35,148 bases of DNA, from assembly GCF_012641075.1 (NCBI RefSeq), contig NZ_JAAXLJ010000023.1, forward strand, positions 1-35,148, given 5' to 3'. The position numbers and the translations under genes were made by a program. The stretch comes from Secundilactobacillus angelensis. Its GTDB lineage: Bacteria > Bacillota > Bacilli > Lactobacillales > Lactobacillaceae. Below the pieces are notes generated by a model. The model did not search any database, was not told where the DNA came from, and was given only the letters and a program-made list of their open reading frames with translations. Of this stretch, positions 7,941-16,254 are shown one piece after another. Positions within the stretch are counted from its first letter, which is position 1. Each line of letters starts with the position of its first letter.

Positions 7941-8426
7941 ATGAGAAAACTAAATGTCCCTTTGATTACTCAACGCCCTGAATTGCCAACCGGCTGTGAA
8001 ATTACCGCGGTCACCATGTTGCTGAAATACGCCGGTGCAAACGTCAGCAAGGTTCAACTTGCTAAAGAAATGCCATACGATGATGCCGACTGCAATAAGG
8101 GTTTTGTGGGCGACCCCTTTACCGAAAACGGCAATAGCATTTACCCGCCTGCATTAATTGCGCTCATCACCAAGTACGCGGGGCACGCAACGGATTTAAC
8201 GGGTGCTGACCTGCCAGCTTTGAAAGCCCAAATTGACCAGAACCGGCCAGTCGTAGTGTGGGTGGGGGAATTTGACGGTTTCCATACTCACGCGCTGGTC
8301 TTGATTGGCTATGACGCTAATGCTGTACTAGTGAACGACTGCTGGACGAACCAGACTGAAAAAATATCCAACCAGCAATTTGCGGAAATCCGTGCAAACT
8401 TGGGCAATAAAGCCATTACCATCTAA
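7941..8426 (+). CDS. C39-like cysteine peptidase family protein
   Basis: A 161-residue protein matching the peptidase_C39_2 / YvpB-like papain fold. The likely catalytic set is Cys19 in PTGCEITAV, His115 or His117 in GFHTHALVLIGYD, and Asp133 in VLVNDCW. The start PLITQRPELPTGCE is typical: a short strand, then the nucleophile at the tip of a helix. It has no signal peptide, transmembrane segment or ABC domain, so it is a stand-alone cytoplasmic form rather than a bacteriocin-processing exporter, and no bacteriocin-like small gene is nearby. AGGAAAGG precedes the ATG. It is monocistronic, between its own promoter and a shared terminator. The substrate is unknown. Confidence 0.75.
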   Translation: MRKLNVPLITQRPELPTGCEITAVTMLLKYAGANVSKVQLAKEMPYDDADCNKGFVGDPFTENGNSIYPPALIALITKYAGHATDLTGADLPALKAQIDQNRPVVVWVGEFDGFHTHALVLIGYDANAVLVNDCWTNQTEKISNQQFAEIRANLGNKAITI

Positions 8427-8474
8427 AAAGAATCATTGATCGACCACCATCCGGCAGTTGATCAATGATTCTTT
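8427..8474. terminator. Bidirectional terminator
   Basis: A perfect 15-bp stem (AAAGAATCATTGATC and complement) around an 18-base loop between convergent genes. The stop codon of the minus-strand gene (8473-8475) overlaps its right arm. Confidence 0.85.
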
Positions 8475-8898
8475 ATTTGACTTTTAACGATGTCCGATCA
8501 TTCTCATCGGCTAAGTATGCCCGACCGGTATTTTTAACAACGACGTAATTTGCTAAATCCTGATTAATCATTTGCTTAAACGAACTTAACATATCATCAT
8601 ACGAAATCTCAGTTTCGGCCCGGTTATATAGCTTTTGGACAAAACCATCATATTCATCCTCGATGAACTCTTTAATGCTACGAACATTTAAATAACTGGG
8701 CGGATTATTCCCCTGTTTATGAAAGTCTTTCAAACAAGCAACTTCTTTTTCCAACACATCTGTAGAGATTACCAATGCTTGAATAATCTCCTGGGAAGAT
8801 GGCAGACCAAATTGTTCAATTATTTCCTCGGGTTCCATGTTAGCTTGAGGCATGTATCGATCACTTCCAAAATTTGTATTTTTAATTGTTGGAACCAT
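8473..8898 (-). CDS. Uncharacterised protein (about 141 residues)
   Basis: I do not recognise this family. The product is acidic and soluble, with no signal peptide or membrane segment, and looks mostly helical (LPSSQEIIQALVISTDVLEKEVACLKDF, then SIKEFIEDEYDGFVQKLYNRAETE). It ends with a strand-like segment (LANYVVVKNTGRAYLADE). ATG 8898 lacks a good Shine-Dalgarno. ATG 8853 (MPQANMEPEE) has GGAAG about 10 bases upstream and may be the real start, giving 126 residues. It lies 26 bases downstream of another unknown gene on the same strand, so the two are probably co-transcribed and end at the bidirectional terminator. No phage, toxin or immunity motif is evident. Confidence 0.55.
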   Translation of the reverse strand: MVPTIKNTNFGSDRYMPQANMEPEEIIEQFGLPSSQEIIQALVISTDVLEKEVACLKDFHKQGNNPPSYLNVRSIKEFIEDEYDGFVQKLYNRAETEISYDDMLSSFKQMINQDLANYVVVKNTGRAYLADENDRTSLKVK

Positions 8899-8924
8899 TG
8901 CATTAATGAGTGTTGATAAGGGAG

Positions 8925-9314
8925 CTAAGCAATTCGAATAGCAAGACGGGCATTCTCAACACCAAAAACGGTCCGCTGACAAAAGCGATTCATGACTGTC
9001 TTAAGAAACACCGCCACAATTTCTGCTAACTGACGAGAATCATGGCCGCTAATAGCTGGCTGATGATACCGGATAGTCAAAATCGCCCGGTGATGCTGAT
9101 GATCCGCACGAACCGCCGCTAATTTTGCAGTCCCTTGCTTGTTACCAGAGGTGTAGGGTACATCGGTATGCCACTCATCCGTCCACGGACTCTGCGACAG
9201 CAACAGCTCATGGATCGCTGTTTCCAGCTGCAAGCCCGTAGTCAGATGACGCTGATTATCACGATCAAGCCAGTCAATATAGACCGGCAGTTGGAAAACA
9301 AGTGTCGTATTGAT
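8925..9314 (-). CDS. Uncharacterised protein with ATC at the start position (possible start-codon loss)
   Basis: An unrecognised soluble protein. With ordinary start codons the frame opens only at TTG 9233 (102 residues), which has no ribosome site. The frame stays open upstream and encodes plausible protein (NTTLVFQLPVYIDWLDRDN). An excellent Shine-Dalgarno (GGGGAGGG, 9328-9321) sits 6 bases before an in-frame ATC at 9314, exactly where an ATG would be expected. That gives 129 residues. Either ATC is used as a rare start, or an ATG has mutated and the gene is weakly expressed or decaying. Its seemingly intact coding text and the same-strand gene 26 bases downstream favour a gene still in use. 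Function unknown. Confidence 0.5.
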   Translation of the reverse strand: MNTTLVFQLPVYIDWLDRDNQRHLTTGLQLETAIHELLLSQSPWTDEWHTDVPYTSGNKQGTAKLAAVRADHQHHRAILTIRYHQPAISGHDSRQLAEIVAVFLKTVMNRFCQRTVFGVENARLAIRIA

Positions 9315-9423
9315 ACTGCTCCCTCCCCTTCCATAATCTCATTAATGACAAAGTATACTACCTCAAACTAAAATGAATATAAGAAATTACCCATCTTTAA
9401 TTTAAATTAAATAATCGTATCAC

Positions 9424-9472
9424 AAAGACGCTACAATCGCCGGCCTACTGAGGTCACGATTATAGCGCCTTT
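9424..9472 (-). terminator. Terminator of the xyl operon
   Basis: A stem of about 15 pairs (AAGGCGCTATAATCG on the minus strand, with two G-U pairs) and a 17-base loop, followed by CTTTGTGAT on the minus strand. It lies about 50 bases after the xylB stop. The U-tract is modest. Confidence 0.65.
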
Positions 9473-9521
9473 TGATTATGATTTAATTCAAATAAGCAGT
9501 GAACTTCTTACCTCTACGCAT

Positions 9522-11030
9522 CTAATTATTTGCCCGACGATATTCAAGTAACTGTTGACTGATACCTTTCGTTTGATCATAAACCTGCGCATAAATCTTG
9601 TGCAGTTGATCATACTTCTTGGCGTTATCAGGGTTTGGTAAGTATGTCTTACCAAAGTGCACGAACTTCTCAGCACATTCATGGAAGTCCTTGAACCAAC
9701 CCAGACCCACGGCAGCAATCATTGCAGCACCCATACCAGGGCCTTGCTCGTTGGTTAAGCTAACAACCTTCTTATTGAAGATATCAGCTTGGATTTGGAG
9801 CCACAACGGACTCTTGGCACCGCCACCGATAGCGACAACAGTATCAAACTGCTTATCGTTCTCGTCGTAGATATCCATGATATCTTTGAATGAGAAGATG
9901 ATGCCTTCCAGAACAGCCCGAACAAAGTCGGTCTTCTTGTGGGTACCGTCAACGCCTGTAAAGCTGCCACGAATGTCTGCATCCGCATGAGGAGCTCGTT
10001 CACCGACGATGTATGGCGTGTAAAGTAACCCGTTAGCCCCAACAGTTGATTCAGCAGCACTAGCTACCATATCATCAAATGAGTCATCTTTGGCGAAGGT
10101 CCGCTTGAACCAGTTTAATGAATACCCAGCCGCTAAGGTAACACCCATGGAGTAATAAGAATCAGGAATGGCATGATCTTCGAATTGGAGGACACCGTGA
10201 TAATCAACGGTTGGATCTTCCTCATACTTCAATACAACACCAGAAGTCCCGATACTTGAAAGGACCATGTTGGGTGACAAGATACCAGCACCAACAGCTC
10301 CGGCAGCGTTATCAGCTGCCCCACCGAAGACCTTGGTGTGAGTGTCCAAGCCAGAGAAGACGGCATAACTGCTCGATACGGTCCCTGCTGAATCGATTGA
10401 ACGCATCAATGGTGGGCACATAGACATTGAAATATCGAAGGTATCGCAAATCGTTTGACTCCACTGACCCTTCTTAACATCTAAAAGCACAGTCCCAGTG
10501 GCGTCGGAATAATCCATCCCCAACTTACCAGTCATCCGATAACGGACATAATCCTTTGGTAATACAAAGGTTTTAGCTTGTGACCAGATGTCTGGTTCGT
10601 TTTCCTTGACCCAAAGCATCTTAGGCAACGTAAATCCCTCAAGAGCTTTATTCTTAGTAATATCGATGAATTCTGAACCCAGTTTATCTTCAATTTCGCG
10701 ACACTGTTTGGATGTCCGCGTATCGTTCCAAAGAATGGCTGGTCGCAGAACTTGGTTGTTGGCATCAAGCAACACCAACCCGTGCATTTGACCGGAAAAA
10801 CTAATACCAGAGATTTCTTCCGGCTTAATGTGATCGTCTAAAATCAATCGAACAATGGCTACTGTTGTGCCAGATACCCAGTCTTCGGGATTCTGCTCAC
10901 TATAACCAGGACGAGATTGAATCAATGGATAGTCGAAACTTTGCTGGGCAACGATTTCACCGTCACGGTTCATAGCTGATACCTTAACGGCACTAGTACC
11001 CAAGTCGACCCCTAATACATATTCGTTCAT
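9522..11030 (-). CDS. xylB: Xylulokinase
   Basis: A 502-residue FGGY kinase that phosphorylates D-xylulose to xylulose 5-phosphate, the substrate of phosphoketolase. Seen: phosphate loop [25 protein letters not shown] (substrate pocket), AILWNDTRT, the [12 protein letters not shown] segment, [10 protein letters not shown] and [11 protein letters not shown] in the C-terminal actin-like domain. The length and text fit lactobacillus XylB. AAAGGAGC precedes ATG 11030. It lies 84 bases after xylA on the same strand; a hairpin with a T-run sits in the gap and could lower xylB expression relative to xylA. Confidence 0.95.
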   Translation of the reverse strand: MNEYVLGVDLGTSAVKVSAMNRDGEIVAQQSFDYPLIQSRPGYSEQNPEDWVSGTTVAIVRLILDDHIKPEEISGISFSGQMHGLVLLDANNQVLRPAILWNDTRTSKQCREIEDKLGSEFIDITKNKALEGFTLPKMLWVKENEPDIWSQAKTFVLPKDYVRYRMTGKLGMDYSDATGTVLLDVKKGQWSQTICDTFDISMSMCPPLMRSIDSAGTVSSSYAVFSGLDTHTKVFGGAADNAAGAVGAGILSPNMVLSSIGTSGVVLKYEEDPTVDYHGVLQFEDHAIPDSYYSMGVTLAAGYSLNWFKRTFAKDDSFDDMVASAAESTVGANGLLYTPYIVGERAPHADADIRGSFTGVDGTHKKTDFVRAVLEGIIFSFKDIMDIYDENDKQFDTVVAIGGGAKSPLWLQIQADIFNKKVVSLTNEQGPGMGAAMIAAVGLGWFKDFHECAEKFVHFGKTYLPNPDNAKKYDQLHKIYAQVYDQTKGISQQLLEYRRANN

Positions 11031-11062
11031 ATTTAAGCTCCTTTATAACCAGTATACCAACT

Positions 11063-11106
11063 AAAAAAGCAGTCAGCAGACAATCGGTCCACTGGCTGCT
11101 TCTTTT
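11063..11106 (-). terminator. Intercistronic hairpin with T-run between xylA and xylB
   Basis: On the minus strand AAGCAGCCAG pairs with CTGACTGCTT (one mismatch) around a 15-base loop and runs straight into six T residues. It looks like a weak intrinsic terminator or RNA-processing element inside the operon. Read-through is expected because no promoter for xylB is apparent. Confidence 0.65.
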
Positions 11107-11114
11107 AAATCACA

Positions 11115-12461
11115 TTATTTGCCTAAAACGTTAACAATGTAATGATTGATTGTATCTTTGATTTGTTCCAAGTGATCTGAAGAAGTTGCGGCACGTAATT
11201 CAGCTTGGGTCTTGTCAAGTGAGTAATCTTCAAGGGTCTTGAAGGTTGCCTTGCCACTTTCGATGTCGGCACCAATGCCAGAATTGTATGAGCTGTAACG
11301 TTCCTTAACGATGTTGTCAAGAACACCGTCTTCCTTCATCTTAGCTGCAACACGTAAGCCGGCAGCAAAACTATCCATACCTACAATGTGACCGTAGAAC
11401 AAGTCGTTTGCTTCGAATGATGAACGACGAGGCTTAGCATCGAAGTTCAAGCCACCGCGAGGGCCGATACCGCCGTTTTCAAGAACTTCGTACATTGCAG
11501 CAGTCGTCTCGTAAAGGTTTGAAGGATATTCATCAATATCCCAGCCAATCAACTTGTCACCTTGGTTAGCATCCAATGAACCAAGTAAGCCAGCTTCACG
11601 AGCAACACGGATTTCGTGTTGGTAAGTATGACCAGCTAAGTTAGCATGGTTGCCTTCCAAGTTCAGCTTGAAGTCTTTATCCAAGTCGTATTCCTTCATG
11701 AATGCGATGGTAGTTGCGGCATCAAAGTCATATTGGTGAGTCGTTGGTTCCTTTGGCTTTGGTTCGAGCAGCATTTGTGCATCGAAGCCAATTTCGTTAG
11801 CGTAATCCTTAGCCATGTGGAACAACTTAGCAGCATGTTCTTGTTCCAACTTCATGTTAGTGTTCCAGAGTGATTCGTAACCTTCACGGCCGCCCCAGAA
11901 GACATAGTTTTCAGAACCGACACGCTTACCAATTTCCAAACTGTGCTTCAATTGAGCAGCTGAGTAAGCAAAGATGTCAGCATATGGTGAAGTACCAGCA
12001 CCAGCAACGAAACGAGGGTTAGTGAACATGTTTGAAGTGTTCCATAATACCTTCATGCCAGTGGTCTTTTGGTTTTCAACAATCCGATCAACAACCTTGT
12101 CCAAGTTCTTGTTAGTTTCACGTAAAGTATCACCTTCAGGAGCTAAGTCACGATCATGGAAGCAAAGGAAGTCATTACCTAATTTGTCATAAAATTCAAA
12201 TGCGTAATCAACCTTAGCTAATGCGTTGTCCATTGGATCAGTGTACTTGTCGTATGGACGCATTGCAGTTCCGTCACCGAATGGGTCTACCAAACGTTGA
12301 TCAAATGTGTGCCAGTATGCTACAGAGAATCGTAACCAGTCACGCATTTTCTTACCGCCGACAACTTCGTCTGGGTTGTAATAGTGAAATTCAGCACCAG
12401 AACTTAAATTTGAGTTACCAACATACTTAATCTTATCCATGTCCCATAGTTGTTCAGCCAT
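11115..12461 (-). CDS. xylA: D-xylose isomerase
   Basis: A 448-residue class II xylose isomerase converting D-xylose to D-xylulose in the cytoplasm, with a TIM-barrel fold and divalent metal. Seen: the N-terminal [19 protein letters not shown] segment, [12 protein letters not shown] with the catalytic His, the [10 protein letters not shown] signature, [14 protein letters not shown] (metal-binding Glu and substrate Lys), [14 protein letters not shown] and LDANQGD. Length matches L. brevis and L. pentosus XylA. ATTAGGAGGC precedes ATG 12461. Its promoter carries a cre-like site and an XylR operator, so induction by xylose and repression by glucose are expected. xylR lies upstream on the same strand and is separated by a terminator. 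Confidence 0.96.
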   Translation of the reverse strand: MAEQLWDMDKIKYVGNSNLSSGAEFHYYNPDEVVGGKKMRDWLRFSVAYWHTFDQRLVDPFGDGTAMRPYDKYTDPMDNALAKVDYAFEFYDKLGNDFLCFHDRDLAPEGDTLRETNKNLDKVVDRIVENQKTTGMKVLWNTSNMFTNPRFVAGAGTSPYADIFAYSAAQLKHSLEIGKRVGSENYVFWGGREGYESLWNTNMKLEQEHAAKLFHMAKDYANEIGFDAQMLLEPKPKEPTTHQYDFDAATTIAFMKEYDLDKDFKLNLEGNHANLAGHTYQHEIRVAREAGLLGSLDANQGDKLIGWDIDEYPSNLYETTAAMYEVLENGGIGPRGGLNFDAKPRRSSFEANDLFYGHIVGMDSFAAGLRVAAKMKEDGVLDNIVKERYSSYNSGIGADIESGKATFKTLEDYSLDKTQAELRAATSSDHLEQIKDTINHYIVNVLGK

Positions 12462-12502
12462 GAAGAAGCCTCCTAATATTATTGTATTAAAATCAGTTTA
12501 GA

Positions 12503-12524
12503 TTAGTTTGTTCAAACAACCAAC
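12503..12524. promoter_or_regulatory. XylR operator at xylA
   Basis: A 22-bp element, TTAGTT-N9-AACCAAC on the plus strand, whose outer arms are inverted repeats. It starts 12 bases after the xylA -10 (about +6), a repressing position. The same half-sites with the same spacing occur at 21677-21698 before the sugar-porter gene. The right-hand ACAAACTAA on the minus strand resembles the Bacillus XylR operator. Confidence 0.75.
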
Positions 12525-12535
12525 TCACAAAATCT

Positions 12536-12563
12536 AGTATAGCGCTTACATCAAAAAATACAA
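12536..12563 (-). promoter_or_regulatory. xylA promoter
   Basis: Minus strand: -35 TTGTAT (12563-12558), 16-base spacer, -10 TATACT (12541-12536). The predicted start near 12529 leaves a leader of about 68 bases containing the XylR operator. Confidence 0.78.
12537..12550 (-). promoter_or_regulatory. cre-like site in the xylA promoter
   Basis: Minus-strand TGTAAGCGCTATAC fits 12 of 14 cre positions and overlaps the -10 box and spacer, so CcpA binding would block the promoter. The araB site shares the core TGTAAGCG. Confidence 0.68.
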
Positions 12564-12630
12564 GCCCTTTTAAAGCGTTATCATTCTTAAGAGTGCGACA
12601 AACTCAATAATAACGGGGATAAATCAGCAC

Positions 12631-12666
12631 AAAAAAATCAGGAACAAAATTAATTGTGCCTGATTT
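12631..12666 (-). terminator. Terminator of xylR
   Basis: On the minus strand AAATCAGG pairs with CCTGATTT, with further pairing inside the loop, and is followed by a run of T residues. It is the first element after the xylR stop and insulates xylA. Confidence 0.8.
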
Positions 12667-12671
12667 AAGTC

Positions 12672-13856
12672 TTATAAAACTGAAGTTTGGGCGTCGAAGT
12701 TTAACTTAGCTTCTTCCATCCCCAACGCCTGCCGGGTGACTAACGCACATCCTCCCAGCAAAGTTGCGTAGTGGGAATTCTTGGTTAATTTGATTGGAAC
12801 GAGAATCGTTGGCGCGGTTTGCGCGTAAAAACTTTCAATTTGCGGTTCTAATTCCGGCAATTCTTCTAGTAATGGTGAATTCAAGAAAACCACGTCTGGA
12901 TCGAAATTATTAGCAGCGTTATAAATGATTGCCGCCACGCTCTTAACAAAAAGGTTCAAAGCTGACTTGGTCACTTCATCGCCTTCGTTGAACAGACGCA
13001 CCACATCATCCCTGGTCATGTTCTCGGCCCCTTTTTGGGTTTGAATCTGGTTGATGATTGCGTCTTCTGAGCAGAAATCTTCAACCTTTCGAGGCGTTCC
13101 TGACCAATCACCACCAACCGGAATCGACCGACCAATTTCACCGGCCTCACCATGGGTTCCTCGATGCAGATTCTGATTAATGATCAATCCAGCACCGATC
13201 CCACGGTGAATACTGATAGTCACCATGTTATCAAGCCGATCGTTTTCTTTATTAAAATCTCGTTCATAAACAGCGGCCGCGTTCGCTTCGTTTTCAAGTA
13301 ACACTGGCACTTGAAACTTTTGCGTGTAATAATCAGCTAGGTCGACTTGTTCCATATCTAAAAATGGCGAGTACGTAACTTGATTATCGAGAACTGTCCC
13401 ATGAATGGCAAAGCTGATTCCTAACAATCCGTGGCTGGTCTTATCCTTGGCTGCCACCTTATCCAGTTCAACGTCAATCAATGGCAAAATTTGCTTGATC
13501 GTTAACCCCAGCACATTGATCTGTTTATACGACAGCACATCACCGGATAAATTATTTTGCATCACGTGTAAATGACGGTAGCCGAAATCGAAGTTCATCG
13601 TGTAGCCATACCGCCTGTTAATTGCTAACAGAACCGGCTTGCGGCCACCAACGTTGGAGGCATCACCTTCACCGAGCTCTTCAACGTAACCCGCTTCTTT
13701 TAAGTCCCTGTACAGAGCGGAGACGGTGGACTTGTTGAGTGCTAAGTTGCGTGAAATCTCGATTCTTGAAATCGGTTGATGGTTAAAAACTTCAGCCAGT
13801 ACCGATTGGATGTTTTGTTGATGTAACTGCATTCTGTTGCGGATTGCACTCGACAA
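12672..13856 (-). CDS. xylR: Xylose operon repressor, ROK family
   Basis: About 394 residues: an N-terminal winged helix-turn-helix (ISRIEISRNLALNKSTVSALYRDLKEAGYVEE) followed by a ROK sugar-sensing domain (GISFAIHGTV, ENEANAAAVYE, IHRGIGAGLIINQNLHRGTHGEAGEIG). It is expected to bind TTAGTT-N9-AACCAAC operators and release them with xylose. The frame is open to GTG 13898 and also has ATG 13886. I chose TTG 13856 because GGGAGG lies 8 bases before it and a TACAAT -10 box at 13895-13890 places the transcript start near 13883, too late for the upstream codons. The usual ROK zinc cysteine cluster is not obvious, as is common in XylR. It lies upstream of xylAB on the same strand, separated by a terminator. 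Confidence 0.9.
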   Translation of the reverse strand: MSSAIRNRMQLHQQNIQSVLAEVFNHQPISRIEISRNLALNKSTVSALYRDLKEAGYVEELGEGDASNVGGRKPVLLAINRRYGYTMNFDFGYRHLHVMQNNLSGDVLSYKQINVLGLTIKQILPLIDVELDKVAAKDKTSHGLLGISFAIHGTVLDNQVTYSPFLDMEQVDLADYYTQKFQVPVLLENEANAAAVYERDFNKENDRLDNMVTISIHRGIGAGLIINQNLHRGTHGEAGEIGRSIPVGGDWSGTPRKVEDFCSEDAIINQIQTQKGAENMTRDDVVRLFNEGDEVTKSALNLFVKSVAAIIYNAANNFDPDVVFLNSPLLEELPELEPQIESFYAQTAPTILVPIKLTKNSHYATLLGGCALVTRQALGMEEAKLNFDAQTSVL

Positions 13857-13889
13857 TTGCTGTCCCTCCCTTTGCTCTAATTTCATTCT

Positions 13890-13916
13890 ATTGTACACTA
13901 TTGTTAATTAACGCAA
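13890..13916 (-). promoter_or_regulatory. xylR promoter
   Basis: Minus strand: -35 TTGCGT (13916-13911), 15-base spacer, -10 TACAAT (13895-13890). The spacing is short but the -10 is good. It decides the xylR start codon. Confidence 0.5.
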
Positions 13917-13939
13917 CAGCTTTCATGTATTTCGTTTAC

Positions 13940-13967
13940 TTGAAAACATTAATAAAGATAGCATTAT
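13940..13967 (+). promoter_or_regulatory. Promoter of the aminotransferase operon
   Basis: -35 TTGAAA (13940-13945), 16-base spacer, -10 CATTAT (13962-13967). The start would be about 38 bases before ATG 14012. Moderate match. Confidence 0.45.
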
Positions 13968-14011
13968 TCGTCCAAAAATAAAATTTTTTAACATCACAAA
14001 AGGAGTTTCCT

Positions 14012-15130
14012 ATGAAAATCGCAGAATTTGGCGTTGAAAGCTGGCTCAACCGGTGGGAAAAAAGCGCTAAATATGATATCTCTCAAAGTACGATTGATTC
14101 AATGACCATTGCCGAATTACTCACATTGACTGGTGATGACGAAAGTGTGCTTTACGACCAACTGGCACACACTAAAATGGACTACGGCTGGATTGAAGGG
14201 TCACCAGAATTCAAGAAGCTTGTCAGCAAACTTTATGACCATGTGAGCCCTAATCAAGTGTTGCAAACTAATGGCGCAACAGGTGCTAACTATTTGGCAC
14301 TTTATTCACTGATTGCACCTGGTGATCACGTTATCAGTGAATACTCCTCCTATCAGCAATTGTACGATATTCCCCGCTCACTTGGAGCCGACGTTGATTT
14401 CTGGCATATCCACGAAGCTGATGGCTGGTATCCGGATATTAATGAACTGAAACAACTCATCCGCCCGAACACCAAGATGATTTGCCTGAATAACGCTAAT
14501 AATCCAACAGGTACGTTCTTAAATAGAGCCTTCTTACAGCAAGTTGTCGAGATAGCCAAAACAGTCGGTGCATACGTCCTAATCGACGAAGTTTACCAAC
14601 CACTAGACGATCTTGATAATTTTGTTTCCATCGTGGATCTCTATGATCGCGGTATTGCAACTAACTCACTGTCAAAAACGTATTCGTTTCCAGGAGTTCG
14701 TATTGGCTGGACCGTTTCTAGCACAGAAGTGTCGGATTTATTTAGAAAATACCGCGACTACACCATGATTTGTGGCGGTGTCTGGAACGATATTCTGGCC
14801 GTTTACATTCTGCAGCATAAAGACCAGATACTGGCACGTAACCGCAAACTCGTTTTAAACAATTTGGAGATTCTAAAAAACTGGGTGGCTTCAGAACCTC
14901 ATGTCACTGCCGTTTTTCCTCAAGCAGTTTCTACTTCTTGTATCAAATTTGACATTCCAGAGTCCACTGAAAGCTTCTGTTTACGCCTATTGAAAGAAAC
15001 CGGTGTTTTATTGGTCCCTGGGGAGCGTTTTGACTTGCCAGGACACGCACGATTAGGGTATTGTACTGATGAAGTCACCTTGAAAAAGGGGCTCAGTAAG
15101 TTATCAGAATTTCTACGTCAATTTAACTAA
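14012..15130 (+). CDS. PLP-dependent aminotransferase, class I/II (fold type I)
   Basis: A 372-residue cytoplasmic aminotransferase. PLP-site residues are visible: NNANNPTG (Asn164), LIDEVYQ (Asp192, Tyr195), the Schiff-base Lys222 in SLSKTYSFPGVRIGW, and Arg230. The C-terminal PGERFDLPGHARLGY carries the carboxylate-binding Arg. It belongs to a small aspartate-aminotransferase-like branch often annotated only as class I/II; the natural amino acid is not deducible. AAAGGAG precedes the ATG. A nicotinamidase-like gene follows after 20 bases, then a GreA-family gene 14 bases further on, so the three form one operon ending at the terminator at 16191-16240. Confidence 0.85.
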   Translation: MKIAEFGVESWLNRWEKSAKYDISQSTIDSMTIAELLTLTGDDESVLYDQLAHTKMDYGWIEGSPEFKKLVSKLYDHVSPNQVLQTNGATGANYLALYSLIAPGDHVISEYSSYQQLYDIPRSLGADVDFWHIHEADGWYPDINELKQLIRPNTKMICLNNANNPTGTFLNRAFLQQVVEIAKTVGAYVLIDEVYQPLDDLDNFVSIVDLYDRGIATNSLSKTYSFPGVRIGWTVSSTEVSDLFRKYRDYTMICGGVWNDILAVYILQHKDQILARNRKLVLNNLEILKNWVASEPHVTAVFPQAVSTSCIKFDIPESTESFCLRLLKETGVLLVPGERFDLPGHARLGYCTDEVTLKKGLSKLSEFLRQFN

Positions 15131-15150
15131 ACATTCGGAGGCAATACAAT

Positions 15151-15705
15151 ATGGCAGCAAACGAAGCGTTACTGATTATTGATTACACGAACGATTTTGT
15201 ACATGACGATGGTGCTTTGACCTGTGGTACACCAGGGCAGGTCTTGGAACCGGCAATTATTAAATTGGCAGATCAACTTGAAGCTGATGATAGCTGGGTG
15301 ATCCTACCCACTGATGTTCACAAACCAAACGATCCCTATCATCCGGAAACGAAACTGTTTCCACCGCACAACGTCCGGGGAACTTGGGGGCGCGAATTTT
15401 ACGGTCAGCTTAAGCCCTGGTTTGAAGAACATCAAAATGATGAAAAAGTCTATATGTATGACAAGACGCGTTACAGTGCATTTGCAGGAACAGATTTAGA
15501 CATCCGCCTACGCGAACGCCACGTTGATACCTTACATTTAGTCGGCGTCTGCACCGATATTTGTGTACTTCATACCGCGGTGGATGCCTACAATCTGAAT
15601 TACAATATCATCGTCCATCAAGACGGTGTCGCAGCGCTGACCCCTGCAGGCCAAGAGTGGGCATTAGGCCACTTTGAACACGTCCTGGGAGCAAAAATTG
15701 ACTAG
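15151..15705 (+). CDS. pncA: Cysteine hydrolase of the isochorismatase family (nicotinamidase-like)
   Basis: A 184-residue cytoplasmic hydrolase. The catalytic triad is Asp11 (LIIDYTNDF), Lys105 (DKTRYSAF) and Cys138 (GVCTDICV). Asp55, His57 (PTDVHKP) and His73 match the metal ligands of nicotinamidase. The KTRYSAFAGTDLDIRLRER stretch is typical of Gram-positive nicotinamidases, so conversion of nicotinamide to nicotinate for NAD salvage is the best guess. The symbol is tentative, since other amidohydrolases share the fold. CGGAGG precedes ATG 15151. It is the second gene of the operon with the aminotransferase and the GreA-like factor. Confidence 0.8.
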   Translation: MAANEALLIIDYTNDFVHDDGALTCGTPGQVLEPAIIKLADQLEADDSWVILPTDVHKPNDPYHPETKLFPPHNVRGTWGREFYGQLKPWFEEHQNDEKVYMYDKTRYSAFAGTDLDIRLRERHVDTLHLVGVCTDICVLHTAVDAYNLNYNIIVHQDGVAALTPAGQEWALGHFEHVLGAKID

Positions 15706-15719
15706 AAAAGAGTTTTCGT

Positions 15720-16190
15720 ATGCAACCGTACTTTAACAAAGTCACTCAGGCTGGTTATGACAGGATAGCAGCAGAAATCGAAGCTGTTAAAAAAGAACGG
15801 CCAAGTCGAATCAAAGCACTTTCAGAGGCCCGTGCACTTGGTGATCTATCTGAGAATGCTGAATATAGTGCTGCTAAGCGTGACCTGCGCCATTTGGAAA
15901 GCCGATTGCGCTACCTGGAAAAGCAATTACGGTATGCTCAAGTGTATACGCCGGCTGATAACGCCGTGATTGAAATTGGCAAAAGCGTCACACTGCAATT
16001 TGAAGACGACCAATCTGAAGAAACCTTTGAACTAGTTGGTGATCCTGAAGCCGACATTGCGCATAATAAAATCTCGTTGTCGTCACCGATTGGACAGGCG
16101 TTACTGGATCATACCATCGGTGATGTGGTTAGTATTAGTTCACCGAATGGTAGTTATCAGGTGAAGATACTTGGTGTGATGAGAAGTTAA
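15720..16190 (+). CDS. greA: GreA/GreB-family transcript cleavage factor
   Basis: A 156-residue protein of normal GreA length. The N-terminal coiled coil (residues about 5-75) carries the tip motif ARALGDLSENAEYSAAKRD, whose Asp and Glu residues reach the polymerase active site to stimulate cleavage of backtracked RNA. The C-terminal half is the FKBP-like globular domain (ISLSSPIGQALLDHTIGDVVSI, with SPIGxALL typical). AAAAGAG precedes the ATG. It is third in an operon with two metabolic genes, an odd context for the housekeeping copy. It may be a paralogue, with the main greA elsewhere in the chromosome. Confidence 0.85.
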   Translation: MQPYFNKVTQAGYDRIAAEIEAVKKERPSRIKALSEARALGDLSENAEYSAAKRDLRHLESRLRYLEKQLRYAQVYTPADNAVIEIGKSVTLQFEDDQSEETFELVGDPEADIAHNKISLSSPIGQALLDHTIGDVVSISSPNGSYQVKILGVMRS

Positions 16191-16240
16191 TAAAAGGCGT
16201 TTAGCCCGCTTTAAAAACAGCGGAGCTAAACGCCTTTTTA
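16191..16240. terminator. Bidirectional terminator (greA / acetoin reductase)
   Basis: A long stem (AAAAGGCGTTTAGC with complement, plus an inner CCGCT/AGCGG helix with a one-base bulge), flanked by A- and T-tracts, between convergent genes. Confidence 0.92.
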
Positions 16241-16254
16241 AATTACAATCGTTT

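Noticed and set aside
7941-8426. C39-like peptidase as part of a bacteriocin export system
   Set aside because: There is no ABC transporter fusion, no double-glycine leader peptide gene and no immunity-like gene around it.
8473-9314. Prophage or transposon remnant
   Set aside because: No integrase, transposase, terminal inverted repeats or phage structural motifs, and both flanks are ordinary chromosomal genes.
9522-11030. Opposite-strand open frames across xylB and many other genes
   Set aside because: They lack ribosome sites and recognisable protein features, and they lie wholly inside well-supported genes.
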